44,315 bases of DNA from an uncultured Desulfosporosinus sp. (GTDB lineage: Bacteria > Bacillota > Desulfitobacteriia > Desulfitobacteriales > Desulfitobacteriaceae), in the NCBI GenBank assembly GCA_927405585.1, contig CAKMJS010000092.1:1-44315 (forward strand). Reading direction: 5' to 3'. Below the pieces are notes generated by a model that searched no databases, was not told the DNA's origin, and was given only the letters and a program-made list of their open reading frames with translations. Every line of letters begins with the position of its first letter. Within the stretch, counting starts at the first letter, position 1. This document shows, one piece after another, positions 35,224-42,952 of this stretch. Made by a program: the position numbers and the translations under genes.

Positions 35224-35260
35224 AAAAAAGGTATCAGTTTTGATAACTGGTACCTTTTTT
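35224..35260. terminator. Bidirectional terminator after the thioesterase gene
   Basis: Sixteen-base arms AAAAAAGGTATCAGTT and AACTGGTACCTTTTTT (one G-T pair) have a 5-base loop. It ends the propionate operon and can also serve the convergent parA-like gene. Confidence 0.9.
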
Positions 35261-35336
35261 CGATAATTCCAAGCTGAAAGACTTTGCGAAAAATTCTAGT
35301 TCAGCTGATAGTAGGCAAATATGGCGAACTTGAAGC

Positions 35337-36152
35337 TCAAGCTATGGCCAGTACCTCTTTTACAAAAGAAAGGTACTCTGGTGCTTTTTTAATGTCCGGC
35401 TCACCGATGGTTTGAGCTAATCCATGCCGTATAGCTCGTTTGATCACAGTGTCAAACACCTTGATGTCAGGGGTCTCGGCGAATTCTTTCCGTAGTTCTT
35501 GAAGCTTCACATGATGAAGGTTGGTGTGGTCTTGGACCATCGTAGGCAATATCCCTAAAATGTTTAGCTTAGAACCTTCTCCTTGTTCCTGTATCCCTTT
35601 GATGAGCACAATTGTCTCGTAGATGCCATCAATAGAAAGACCCTCTGGAAGGACAGGGATGATAATATCAGTAGAAGCTAACAGTGAATTCATCGTTTGC
35701 ATATCATTGCTTGGAGAAGTGTCGATTAAGATGTAATCGTACTGAGTATTAATCTGAGCAATTGCTTTTCTCAAAAGGTATTTGGGGGCTGGGAATAGCT
35801 TGGCATTAAGGTGAGCCATGACTTTTGTACTGAGATTAGCAAGAGAATTGTTGGATAGGTACAAATCCACGCCAAATGCATGCTGCTTGATGTCTCTCAT
35901 TTTCGCTTCACCAATTAATACATCATAAATAGTTTTGGTTAAGTTCGTTTTTTTGATTCCAAACGATAAGGCAATGTGTCCTTGAGCATCCATGTCGATG
36001 ATTGCTGTCTTATAGCCAAGACTCACTAACCCAACAGCCATGTTTGTGACAGTTGCTGTCTTGCCAACCCCACCTTTTTGCGAGGCAATAGCTATGATTC
36101 GTGCAGATTTAACAGTATTAGGACTATTAGTAAATTTCGAATGTCTAGCCAT
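35337..36152 (-). CDS. Orphan ParA/Soj-family ATPase
   Basis: A 271-residue ATPase with the deviant Walker A motif KGGVGKT (residues 26-32), Walker A' in AIIDMDAQGH and Walker B in YDYILIDTSPS. The family moves DNA or protein cargo by ATP-driven patterning. No parB or parS-like gene or site is seen next to it, so it may be a non-chromosomal ParA relic, a mobile-element gene or a cargo-positioning ATPase. ATG 36152 has AAAGGGG upstream; a longer frame to 36254 adds a non-ParA-like N-terminus. The gene stands alone. Confidence 0.87.
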   Translation of the reverse strand: MARHSKFTNSPNTVKSARIIAIASQKGGVGKTATVTNMAVGLVSLGYKTAIIDMDAQGHIALSFGIKKTNLTKTIYDVLIGEAKMRDIKQHAFGVDLYLSNNSLANLSTKVMAHLNAKLFPAPKYLLRKAIAQINTQYDYILIDTSPSNDMQTMNSLLASTDIIIPVLPEGLSIDGIYETIVLIKGIQEQGEGSKLNILGILPTMVQDHTNLHHVKLQELRKEFAETPDIKVFDTVIKRAIRHGLAQTIGEPDIKKAPEYLSFVKEVLAIA

Positions 36153-36246
36153 GTGACACAACCCCTTTATTAAATATGTATTGTTACCATATATTAACAT
36201 ATTTTGCAAAAGGAGTATATACTCCAGTTGAATTACATAGAGCAGA

Positions 36247-36405
36247 TTATTCAACTTTAATATCTATAGTATAGACGGCATTGTAGCCGTACCCTTTTCT
36301 ATTCCACATGGCATTAAATGGTTGGGCCCAAAAGAACCCTGGCTCTCGATTTGTTTGAAAAGTCGAATTCAGAATAATATCTTTAATTTCCATATTATAC
36401 GACAT
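36247..36405 (-). CDS. Possible 52-residue protein or gene remnant upstream of parA
   Basis: A short frame (ATG 36405, or ATG 36393 for 48 residues) ends in an aromatic, structured-looking sequence (FFWAQPFNAMWNRKGYGYNA, then VYTIDIKVE). No ribosome site is evident. The composition looks like the end of a real protein rather than random sequence, so it may be a fragment of a lost gene. The rest of 36153-36496 is AT-rich and otherwise empty. Confidence 0.3.
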   Translation of the reverse strand: MSYNMEIKDIILNSTFQTNREPGFFWAQPFNAMWNRKGYGYNAVYTIDIKVE

Positions 36406-36496
36406 ATAAATCGTAAAATTTATGATATTATGAAGAAAATAAAATAGTTATACAAATGATGGTAGTAAAATTTTAGTAAAGAAAGAAGGCCATTGT

Positions 36497-38962
36497 ATGA
36501 AGGTGAGAAATAAAATAACTTTCATCATAATAGCTATAACATTTGCTTTTGTTTTCTTAAGTAACATGGTCTTTTCGGAATTTTTTTCAAACTACCTCGA
36601 AAATCAGGAGGAAGTTCAAATTAATTCGATTAGTAAAAGTGCGGAATCCTTTCTGAATGAAAAGAAGACGAAGTATCAAGGGACCGTTTATGATTATAGT
36701 AAATGGGATGATTCGTATGATTTTATTAATGACAAAGATACGCAGGAGTACATCGATAGTAATTTAATTGAGGACACTTTCTCAAATCTTGAAGTTAACT
36801 TTATTCTTTTTGTTGATGACTATAATTCGATTCGGTATAAACAATATTATAATGATACAGAGAATCAATTCACACAATTTCCGCAGACCCTTGATGAAAA
36901 TATGGAAAGATTTATAGGGACTTCTAAGTCAGAAGCTGAGTCGTCTAAGATCTTAAAATTCGGGGATCAATTCTATTTTATTGCGACATCCGAAATAACC
37001 GATTCAATGAAAGTAAGAAAATCGGGTAGAATGCTAATTGGCAGGCTTATTGATCAAACTATGATTGATAAGTTAAATGAAATTACAGATAGCAATATTA
37101 TTTTCACAACAATAGCTAATGATAGCAGTGATTCAGAACCTTCTTTGGAGGAGAGTGAAAGTGTTTCATTGCACCAAGTCATGCTCGTTAAGGGGAAGGA
37201 CATAATGCAAGCGGACTTTATAATCTCAAACACTGTCTACGAAGGGTCTTCAATACGGATGACCATAACCAAGACAAGAGATTTATTCATAGGCGGGATG
37301 AATCAAATCAATAATTTTATGCTTCTTTATACTACTATTATGGTGGCGATTCTGTTCCTTATTTTCTACCTATTAGGAAGATACATCTCGCGACCCTTTA
37401 TGAAATTGACGAATGAAGTGATAGGTTTAGACTTATCCAAAAATAATATTGAAAAATTAAAAGTCAATGGAAAAGATGAATTTTCATTACTAAGAAATTC
37501 CGTCAACACCATGCTCAGACGAATTGAGACAGAACAATATAAGGTAAGGGAAAATGAAGAAAAATTACAGGCCACATTAACCTCTGTAGGTGATGGAGTA
37601 ATAGCTGTTAATAAGAATGGTATCGTTGAATTTATGAATCCGGTTGCCCAGTGGTTAACTGGCTGGAGCCAAGAAGAAGGCTATGGGAAGTCCTTTGAAA
37701 CGGTATTTGAAATTATTAATGAATACTCACGAGAGACGGTAGAAAGTCCTGTCCAGAAAGTGTTTGAAACCGAAGAAACGATTGAGCTAGCCAATCACAC
37801 AATTTTGATATCAAAAGATGGATCGGAAAGAGCTATTGAGGATACAGCTGCACCCATTAAGGACTCGTTGGGTAAGGTTATTGGCGTTGTGTTGGTATTT
37901 AGGGATTTCAGTGAGAAGAAAGAAAAACGCAAGGAAATCGAGTATTTAAGTTACCACGATCAGTTGACAGGTTTATATAATCGAAGATTCTTTGAAGAAG
38001 AATTGAAACGGTTAGATACAAAAAGGAATTTGCCGCTGTCCTTTGTATTTTCTGATGTTAATGGTCTAAAAACTTTCAATGATGCCTTTGGTCATCAATA
38101 TGGCGATCAACTTATTCGGCAGGTAGCAGAAGTGTTTAAAATGGAATGCCGTGCGGATGATATCATATCAAGGACTGGCGGAGACGAATTCGTAATATTA
38201 CTCCCTAAAACTGAAGCGGTTTTCGTACAGGAGTTGGTTAAGCGGATAAACGAAAAAGTTGAACAGAAAAAGATAATGGATATTAATATATCTGTTTCAT
38301 TTGGATGGGATACGAAAATTAGAGAAAACCAGTCGGCCTTAAATGTTTTAAAAAATGCAGAAGATCACATGTATCATAAGAAAATCTTAGATAGTTCCAG
38401 CAAACGAAGCGAGATTATTAAATCAATCCTCAACACAATACATTCCAAAAGCTTTTGGGAAGGTGCTCATTCCAAAAGAGTCAGTAGTCTTTGTGAAGAG
38501 ATCGGGAGAGCCTACAACTTAAATGATGATGAGCTTAAAGAACTAAGGCTTGCAGGAGAATTACACGATATCGGAAAGATCGCCATTAATGAAGGGATAT
38601 TGAACAAATCAAGCAAATTATCTGAGGAGGAATGGGCGCAAATACAGCACCATCCCGAAACAGGGTATCGATTGTTAGGCACTTCGAGCGAGTATCACAA
38701 TACTGCAGAATATGTCCTCGCTCACCATGAGAGGTGGGATGGGTCGGGTTACCCAAAAGGATTACAAGGTGAGGCGATTCACTGGAAAGCAAGGATCATA
38801 GCCCTTGCTGACGCCTACGATGCCATGACCTGTGAGCGACCTTACCGGAACGCCTTAAGTGAAGAGCAGGCCACTGAGGAGATCAAGAAAAACGCGGGTA
38901 CACAATTTGATCCAGATATGGCTAGGGTATTCGTAGAAAAGATCCTTAGATCTGCGTGGTGA
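36497..38962 (+). CDS. CHASE4-HAMP-PAS-GGDEF-HD-GYP c-di-GMP protein
   Basis: An 821-residue membrane sensor. TM1 (about residues 8-28), an extracellular CHASE4-like domain (about 40-255, with DYSKWDDSYDFI), TM2 (about 272-295), HAMP (about 296-345), PAS (about 355-470), GGDEF (about 485-640) and HD-GYP (about 650-815) follow. The catalytic RTGGDEF is intact with an RxxD inhibition site (RADD) before it, and the HD-GYP part keeps ELHDIGK and HHERWDGSGYPKG. Its catalytic half is very similar in plan to the 23200-25776 protein but the sensor differs, so they are likely paralogues with swapped inputs. AAGAAGG precedes the ATG. Confidence 0.92.
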   Translation: MKVRNKITFIIIAITFAFVFLSNMVFSEFFSNYLENQEEVQINSISKSAESFLNEKKTKYQGTVYDYSKWDDSYDFINDKDTQEYIDSNLIEDTFSNLEVNFILFVDDYNSIRYKQYYNDTENQFTQFPQTLDENMERFIGTSKSEAESSKILKFGDQFYFIATSEITDSMKVRKSGRMLIGRLIDQTMIDKLNEITDSNIIFTTIANDSSDSEPSLEESESVSLHQVMLVKGKDIMQADFIISNTVYEGSSIRMTITKTRDLFIGGMNQINNFMLLYTTIMVAILFLIFYLLGRYISRPFMKLTNEVIGLDLSKNNIEKLKVNGKDEFSLLRNSVNTMLRRIETEQYKVRENEEKLQATLTSVGDGVIAVNKNGIVEFMNPVAQWLTGWSQEEGYGKSFETVFEIINEYSRETVESPVQKVFETEETIELANHTILISKDGSERAIEDTAAPIKDSLGKVIGVVLVFRDFSEKKEKRKEIEYLSYHDQLTGLYNRRFFEEELKRLDTKRNLPLSFVFSDVNGLKTFNDAFGHQYGDQLIRQVAEVFKMECRADDIISRTGGDEFVILLPKTEAVFVQELVKRINEKVEQKKIMDINISVSFGWDTKIRENQSALNVLKNAEDHMYHKKILDSSSKRSEIIKSILNTIHSKSFWEGAHSKRVSSLCEEIGRAYNLNDDELKELRLAGELHDIGKIAINEGILNKSSKLSEEEWAQIQHHPETGYRLLGTSSEYHNTAEYVLAHHERWDGSGYPKGLQGEAIHWKARIIALADAYDAMTCERPYRNALSEEQATEEIKKNAGTQFDPDMARVFVEKILRSAW

Positions 38963-38972
38963 TGAGAAGGAT

Positions 38973-39015
38973 AAGGGCAGTCAAGACCATTAGAAGGGGC
39001 TGACTGCCTTTGTTA
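38973..39015 (+). terminator. Terminator after the CHASE4-GGDEF-HD-GYP gene
   Basis: Eleven-base arms AAGGGCAGTCA and TGACTGCCTTT (one G-T pair) have a 17-base loop and a TTTGTTAT tail. Confidence 0.75.
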
Positions 39016-39113
39016 TATCCTTACTTAGAGGTATTGGTTAGTTATGTGTAGAATACCGAATTATGAAATAGAGTACAAAGGCTCTTGCTTTAACTAAGGA
39101 GGAGGTAACAAAA

Positions 39114-39935
39114 ATGATAAGCAAACTTATGACTATGCCTGACGCAGTCCGATTAGTGCTAAACGGGCAAATGCTAGCGGTCGGTGGCAATGCTTTACAT
39201 CGAACCCCTGCTGCATTCTGTCAGGAATTAGCGATGTTGAAACGAACCCATCTCAAAGGGGTGGGTGCTGCGCCTGGTTTTGCGATGGACGTTCTCTGCG
39301 CAGCGGAAAGTATGAATGAAGTATACTTTGGTTTCTTTGGCTTCGAAAATGAGTATGGCTTGGCTCCAGGCATGAGAAAAGGAATACAATCAGGAAAAAT
39401 CAAAGCCATAGAGGGTTCGTGAACGGCAATTATTAATGCTCTCCGTGCGGGAGCGTATGGGATTCCGTTCATGGGCGTAGGAGGTATGTGGGGGAGTGAT
39501 TTAATCGCTCAGCGCCCTGAATTCTTTCAAATCATGAAGAGTCCGTTCTCGGATGAAGAGGTTGTAACAGTAAAGGCTTTGCAGCCTGATTGGGCGATTA
39601 TCCATGTTCAAGAAGCAGATCAGTACGGTAATGCCCGGATCATAGGCTCGGATTTCCAGGATATCTTACTTAGCCGCGCAGCAAAGAAAACTATTATTAC
39701 CACTGAAAAACTGATTGAGACTGAAAGCTTTAGGCAAGAACCAAAACTAACCTCCATTCCCTATTTCTTGGTCGAAGCGGTCGTCTTAGCACCGGAAGGA
39801 GCTAAGCCAGGTATTTGTTACCCTACCTACAATAGTGTGGATGCTTCGGGAATGGCTGCGTATGGTCAAGCAATCAAAGAAGGTAAGTTGGACGATTACC
39901 TAGCACGCGTGACGGGATGGGAGGGTGTAAAATGA
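39114..39935 (+). CDS. GctA-type CoA-transferase alpha subunit with in-frame TGA (candidate selenoprotein)
   Basis: Read through TGA at 39420-39422, this is one 273-residue chain of the glutaconate CoA-transferase alpha family. Before the TGA are MTMPDAVRLVLNGQMLAVGG and GMRKGIQSGKIKAIEGS; directly after it, with no shift, are TAIINALRAGAYGIPF, then WAIIHVQEADQYGNARIIG and VVLAPEGAKPG. Without gaps it aligns with the known Acidaminococcus GctA segment EDYSQDVIYMMWHAAALGLPF, the TGA falling at the Gln. A SECIS-like hairpin follows at 39436-39456. The downstream beta gene overlaps by ATGA, so the coupling has been kept. A recent nonsense mutation, or restart near 39471, is the alternative. The start ATG follows AAGGAGGAGG. 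Acyl substrate unknown. Confidence 0.78.
39436..39456 (+). promoter_or_regulatory. Candidate bacterial SECIS hairpin
   Basis: Eight base pairs (A39436-T39456, T-G, then GCTCTC with GGGAGC) close a 5-base loop CGTGC. The loop starts 21 bases after the TGA and has G at its second position, which fits the general bacterial SECIS rules (loop 16-37 nt from TGA, G among its first two bases). Folding was done by eye. Confidence 0.55.
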
Positions 39936-40660
39936 ATTATGGACCAGCCGAAATAATGGTTACTGCTCTTGCTCGAGAAATTATGAGTAGAGATATTGTC
40001 TTCCACGGTCTAGCTTCGCCAGTACCCATGACTGCCATGAAGCTGGCAAAAGCCTTGGGCATAGAGTTTACATTCATCAATATTGCGGGTGGAGTCGATC
40101 CCAACTGGGGGAACCCTGCAGTCATAGGGTCTACACTTTCTTCAAACTTGTATGAGGGCGGAGTGGCAGACTATGGTTTGGATGAAATTTTTGATCTGGC
40201 TTGTACAGGCCGAGTAGATATTTCAATGTTGAGCTTGGTGCAAATAAGCCCGAGGGGCGAGATAAATATGTCCTTTGTAGGAGGGGAATACGATAAGCCA
40301 AAGGTGAGATTGCCTGGAGGTGCAGGGAGTGCTACTTTAACACCCGTGACTAAGAAAACCTTGATTTGGAAGACGAAGCAGGATATTAAGTCATTCGTTC
40401 CGGAAGTGGCTTTTTGCACGGCTAAAGCTGATCCTTTCAAACAATTTAAAGTGATCACTAATTTATGTACGTTCGTCATGGAAAACGGGCTGTTAGTTCT
40501 TGAAAGCATTCACCCCTACTCTAATTTGGCTGAAGTGCAAGCTAATACAGGCTGGGAAATTACTCAGACGGATTTACCCTTAACTTTGGCGCCAAGCGAA
40601 GAAGAACTGGCTCTGATCGAAAAAGTTGATCCCAATCGAATTCGATATATTGAATTTTAA
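39932..40660 (+). CDS. GctB-type CoA-transferase beta subunit
   Basis: A 242-residue beta subunit of the glutaconate CoA-transferase (IpdB/GctB) family: [31 protein letters not shown] at the start, later [16 protein letters not shown] and [13 protein letters not shown]. It pairs with the upstream alpha subunit to transfer CoA between organic acids. The ATG is inside the alpha stop (ATGA) and follows GGGAGGG. The 3' end overlaps, antisense, the open tail of a broken ABC transporter gene, marking a probable junction. The substrate may be a dicarboxylate or short acid; not determinable. Confidence 0.87.
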   Translation: MNYGPAEIMVTALAREIMSRDIVFHGLASPVPMTAMKLAKALGIEFTFINIAGGVDPNWGNPAVIGSTLSSNLYEGGVADYGLDEIFDLACTGRVDISMLSLVQISPRGEINMSFVGGEYDKPKVRLPGGAGSATLTPVTKKTLIWKTKQDIKSFVPEVAFCTAKADPFKQFKVITNLCTFVMENGLLVLESIHPYSNLAEVQANTGWEITQTDLPLTLAPSEEELALIEKVDPNRIRYIEF

Positions 40661-40828
40661 CACGAGTAGGCCGGTTAACATTTTAATGGTAGTGGTTTTA
40701 CCTGAACCATTCGGTCCTAGAAAGCCGAAGATTTCTCCACTCTTTACTTCAAGGTTAAGACCTTTGACCACAGAAACCGGTCCATACCGTTTTGTTAATT
40801 GATGGGTCTTAATTAAGACTTGTTCCAT
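40580..40828 (-). pseudogene. ABC transporter ATP-binding protein, 5' fragment
   Basis: From ATG 40828 (GGGAGGGGAG upstream) the frame encodes a good ABC N-terminus: [20 protein letters not shown], then the Walker A motif [10 protein letters not shown] and IKMLTGLL. Homology stops near 40664, after about 55 codons, and the frame runs 27 more codons antisense into the CoA-transferase beta gene. Q-loop, signature and Walker B are all missing, so the gene is dead. The break point coincides with the end of the CoA-transferase operon, suggesting that block arrived by recombination. Confidence 0.82.
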
Positions 40829-40937
40829 TGATACTCCCCTCCCTGTCACAGTTTATCCCTAATTCTTTACAATGACAAGTCATGTAAAATCCAAAGAATT
40901 GGCTTCCATAGAACACTTGAGAGTTTTTTGTAGTACA

Positions 40938-40978
40938 TAAAAATGCCGGACTGACTTATTAAAAGTCTGTCCGGCATT
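40938..40978 (-). terminator. Terminator of the tandem-rhodanese gene
   Basis: Ten-base arms AATGCCGGAC (40942-40951) and GTCCGGCATT (40969-40978) have a 17-base loop; on the minus strand a TTTTTATG tail follows. Confidence 0.82.
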
Positions 40979-41011
40979 GATCAATTTAGTTAGATCTATA
41001 AATTGAATTCC

Positions 41012-41986
41012 TTATTTAACGATTGCATCGGGATAGGTTGCACTCCAACCCTTTTTGTTATCACCCTCTTTGCCAAACCCGAAGGCTAGGCTGCGGGTTT
41101 TTACACCCATCATATTTAACAGAGAATCCACGTGACCAGCAGTTTGGCCGGTATAGCAGTAGACAACAACGGTTTTGCCTTTACCTTTTTCTTTAATCAT
41201 GTCAAGGTTAGTTGAAACATCCGGACCATAAGGAACATTTATCGCTCCTTGAATATGTCCTTTGGCAAAGTCTTCGGCTTTGCGTAAATCGACAATAAAG
41301 TAGTCAAGGTCAGCTGTTTTTTTGTCTAAGGCTTCTTTAAGAATTTGTTGCGTAATTTGATAGATGTCAGCTGGCAAATTAGTGAAGAAATCTTTAAAGG
41401 CTTGGTCGAGGACTTTGTTTGGACTAGGCACAGCAGGTGCATCCGGCATAGGAGTGGCATCTGTGACCATAGGATATTTTTTGGCCATCCAGCCTTGAAG
41501 GAAACCATCTTTGCCCATACCGAATTGAAGTGAAATTGCTTTGACTCCTGCAATATTGAGAGCAGAAACGGTTTGACCGGCTGTTTGACCGGAGTAGCAA
41601 GTGACAACGAAGGTTTTTCCTTGGGCTGCAGCGCGAATCTTGTCTAGATTGTTAGCAAGCTCCGGACCGAAGGGAACGTTGACGGCACCTTTGATGTGTC
41701 CTTTGGCATAATCGTCGGCTTTTCGGATATCAAGCACGAAATAGGCGTCAGGGGTTGCTTCAAGTTCACTTTTAAGCTTGTCATTAAGAATAGCAGCAGC
41801 GGGAGCCTTCATATAGGTAGCAACCGCATCTTGGATCAACTTAGCGGAATCAACGGGAGCTTCAACCGGTGCAACCACTGGAGCTGGCGGAGGAGCTGCG
41901 ACAGGCACCGCTTGACCACAACCAGTAACAATAAGACCGGTAATTACGAGTGAGGACAAGAATAGAGATAGTTTTCTTGTTAGCAT
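41012..41986 (-). CDS. Tandem rhodanese lipoprotein
   Basis: A 324-residue exported lipoprotein: signal peptide with lipobox IVTGC (Cys23), an Ala/Pro-rich linker (about 26-46), rhodanese domain 1 (about 60-175, active-site Cys130 in TCYSGQTAG) and domain 2 (about 200-322, Cys277 in YCYTGQTAG). Both catalytic cysteines and the DIRKADDYAKGHIKGAVNVP / DLRKAEDFAKGHIQGAINVP motifs are present, so both repeats look active. It would carry sulfane sulfur on the outer membrane face. AAAGGAT lies upstream. It is divergent from another rhodanese lipoprotein and near a PsrA/PhsA-like oxidoreductase, so a role in polysulfide or thiosulfate handling is likely but inferred. Confidence 0.9.
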   Translation of the reverse strand: MLTRKLSLFLSSLVITGLIVTGCGQAVPVAAPPPAPVVAPVEAPVDSAKLIQDAVATYMKAPAAAILNDKLKSELEATPDAYFVLDIRKADDYAKGHIKGAVNVPFGPELANNLDKIRAAAQGKTFVVTCYSGQTAGQTVSALNIAGVKAISLQFGMGKDGFLQGWMAKKYPMVTDATPMPDAPAVPSPNKVLDQAFKDFFTNLPADIYQITQQILKEALDKKTADLDYFIVDLRKAEDFAKGHIQGAINVPYGPDVSTNLDMIKEKGKGKTVVVYCYTGQTAGHVDSLLNMMGVKTRSLAFGFGKEGDNKKGWSATYPDAIVK

Positions 41987-42306
41987 TCATAAACATCCTT
42001 TCAAACTTTCATTTTTCTTGCTCCAAATAAATAGAGTAAGAATTTATAGGATTAGCATATGTGAATAAGACTTTATTCACAATGGGGGAAGCTATTGCGA
42101 TTTTGAATGTGCTTATAATAACAAGCAATAGGTAAACTGAAGGAGAAAAAGTACAGATTGACGAAGGATAACCTATCAGCGTCTCAGTTGCAGTTGTGCT
42201 TGTGAAGCAATGCATTAGATAAATAGTGCGATTGGAGGCTTGACGCTGATTGCAGAATATTCTTTTTGTTCATGTATGAATTAATTTACTAAGGAGGGCG
42301 AAAAAT
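41987..42306. other. Divergent intergenic region between the rhodanese genes
   Basis: 320 bp that must hold both promoters. The only structure I see is a 9-base inverted repeat ATCAGCGTC (42175-42183) / GACGCTGAT (42242-42250), 58 bp apart. No sigma-54 site was found. Confidence 0.4.
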
Positions 42307-42900
42307 TTGAAAGCTAAGTCGATGTCAAGACGATCCATGGGTTTGACATTAATCTATCTATTAGTACTAGGGTTTGGCATGACTTTTTTATCTGGCTGTG
42401 GCACACCGGTAGGGGCTGGCGAGAAAGGACAGGATCCCCCGGTGATTAACAGTAGTCAGAATACCCCACCCGCCCAAGCCGCGCTTCCGGATACTGCCAA
42501 CATATCGGTGGATGATTTGGACGCTGCCTTAACGGCCAATCAAGGGTGGCAGTTAGTTGATATTCGGGAAGCGAGAGAGTATGCCACTGGGCATATCAAG
42601 ATGGCGCTGAACAGACCTTTGGGTACACTGGAAAACAACCTTACCCAGATTAGTAAGGACAAGGAGATTGTCTTAATCGATCTTAACGGTACTCGTGCTC
42701 AGGCCGCATGGCAGGTTCTAGTCGAGAAAGGCTATGACCCAACTAAAGTCAAAGTCTTAACTGGGGGCATGTTGCAGTGGAGAGGAATCGTTAGCTCAGC
42801 TGGTAGCGCTGGAAGCGGTGATACTAATAGCGCTGTCAGTGCTGATACCCCGAAAACCGAGGCCAAGCCTGAAGTCCAGGAAATGGTCGGCGGTTGTTAG
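42307..42900 (+). CDS. Single-domain rhodanese lipoprotein with Asp replacing the catalytic Cys
   Basis: A 197-residue lipoprotein: lipobox LSGC (Cys31), a Pro/Ala-rich linker and a rhodanese domain (about 64-162) with LVDIREAREYATGHIKMALN and the closing LTGGMLQWRG. The active-site loop that normally reads YCxxGxRS is LIDLNGTRA, with Asp125 at the Cys position, so sulfur transfer by the usual route is not possible. The chain ends in Cys197 after a Ser/Ala-rich tail. The start is TTG, eight bases after AAGGAGGG. It lies 52 bp before the oxidoreductase gene and is probably co-transcribed. It may bind sulfide species or act as a scaffold. Confidence 0.87.
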   Translation: MKAKSMSRRSMGLTLIYLLVLGFGMTFLSGCGTPVGAGEKGQDPPVINSSQNTPPAQAALPDTANISVDDLDAALTANQGWQLVDIREAREYATGHIKMALNRPLGTLENNLTQISKDKEIVLIDLNGTRAQAAWQVLVEKGYDPTKVKVLTGGMLQWRGIVSSAGSAGSGDTNSAVSADTPKTEAKPEVQEMVGGC

Positions 42901-42952
42901 GATTGATCTTACGTTTTGTGCCTTGAGTGCAGCGAAAGGAATGGTTATAAAT

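Noticed and set aside
39001-39113. Sigma-54 promoter before the CoA-transferase operon
   Set aside because: Strings such as TTGGTTAG and CTTGCT do not give GG and GC ten bases apart.
39471-39935. Independent start of a second protein after the TGA
   Set aside because: The frame is the same as the upstream part, the split falls inside a conserved fold, and residues 104-119 before 39471 are homologous too; restart cannot be excluded but is less economical.
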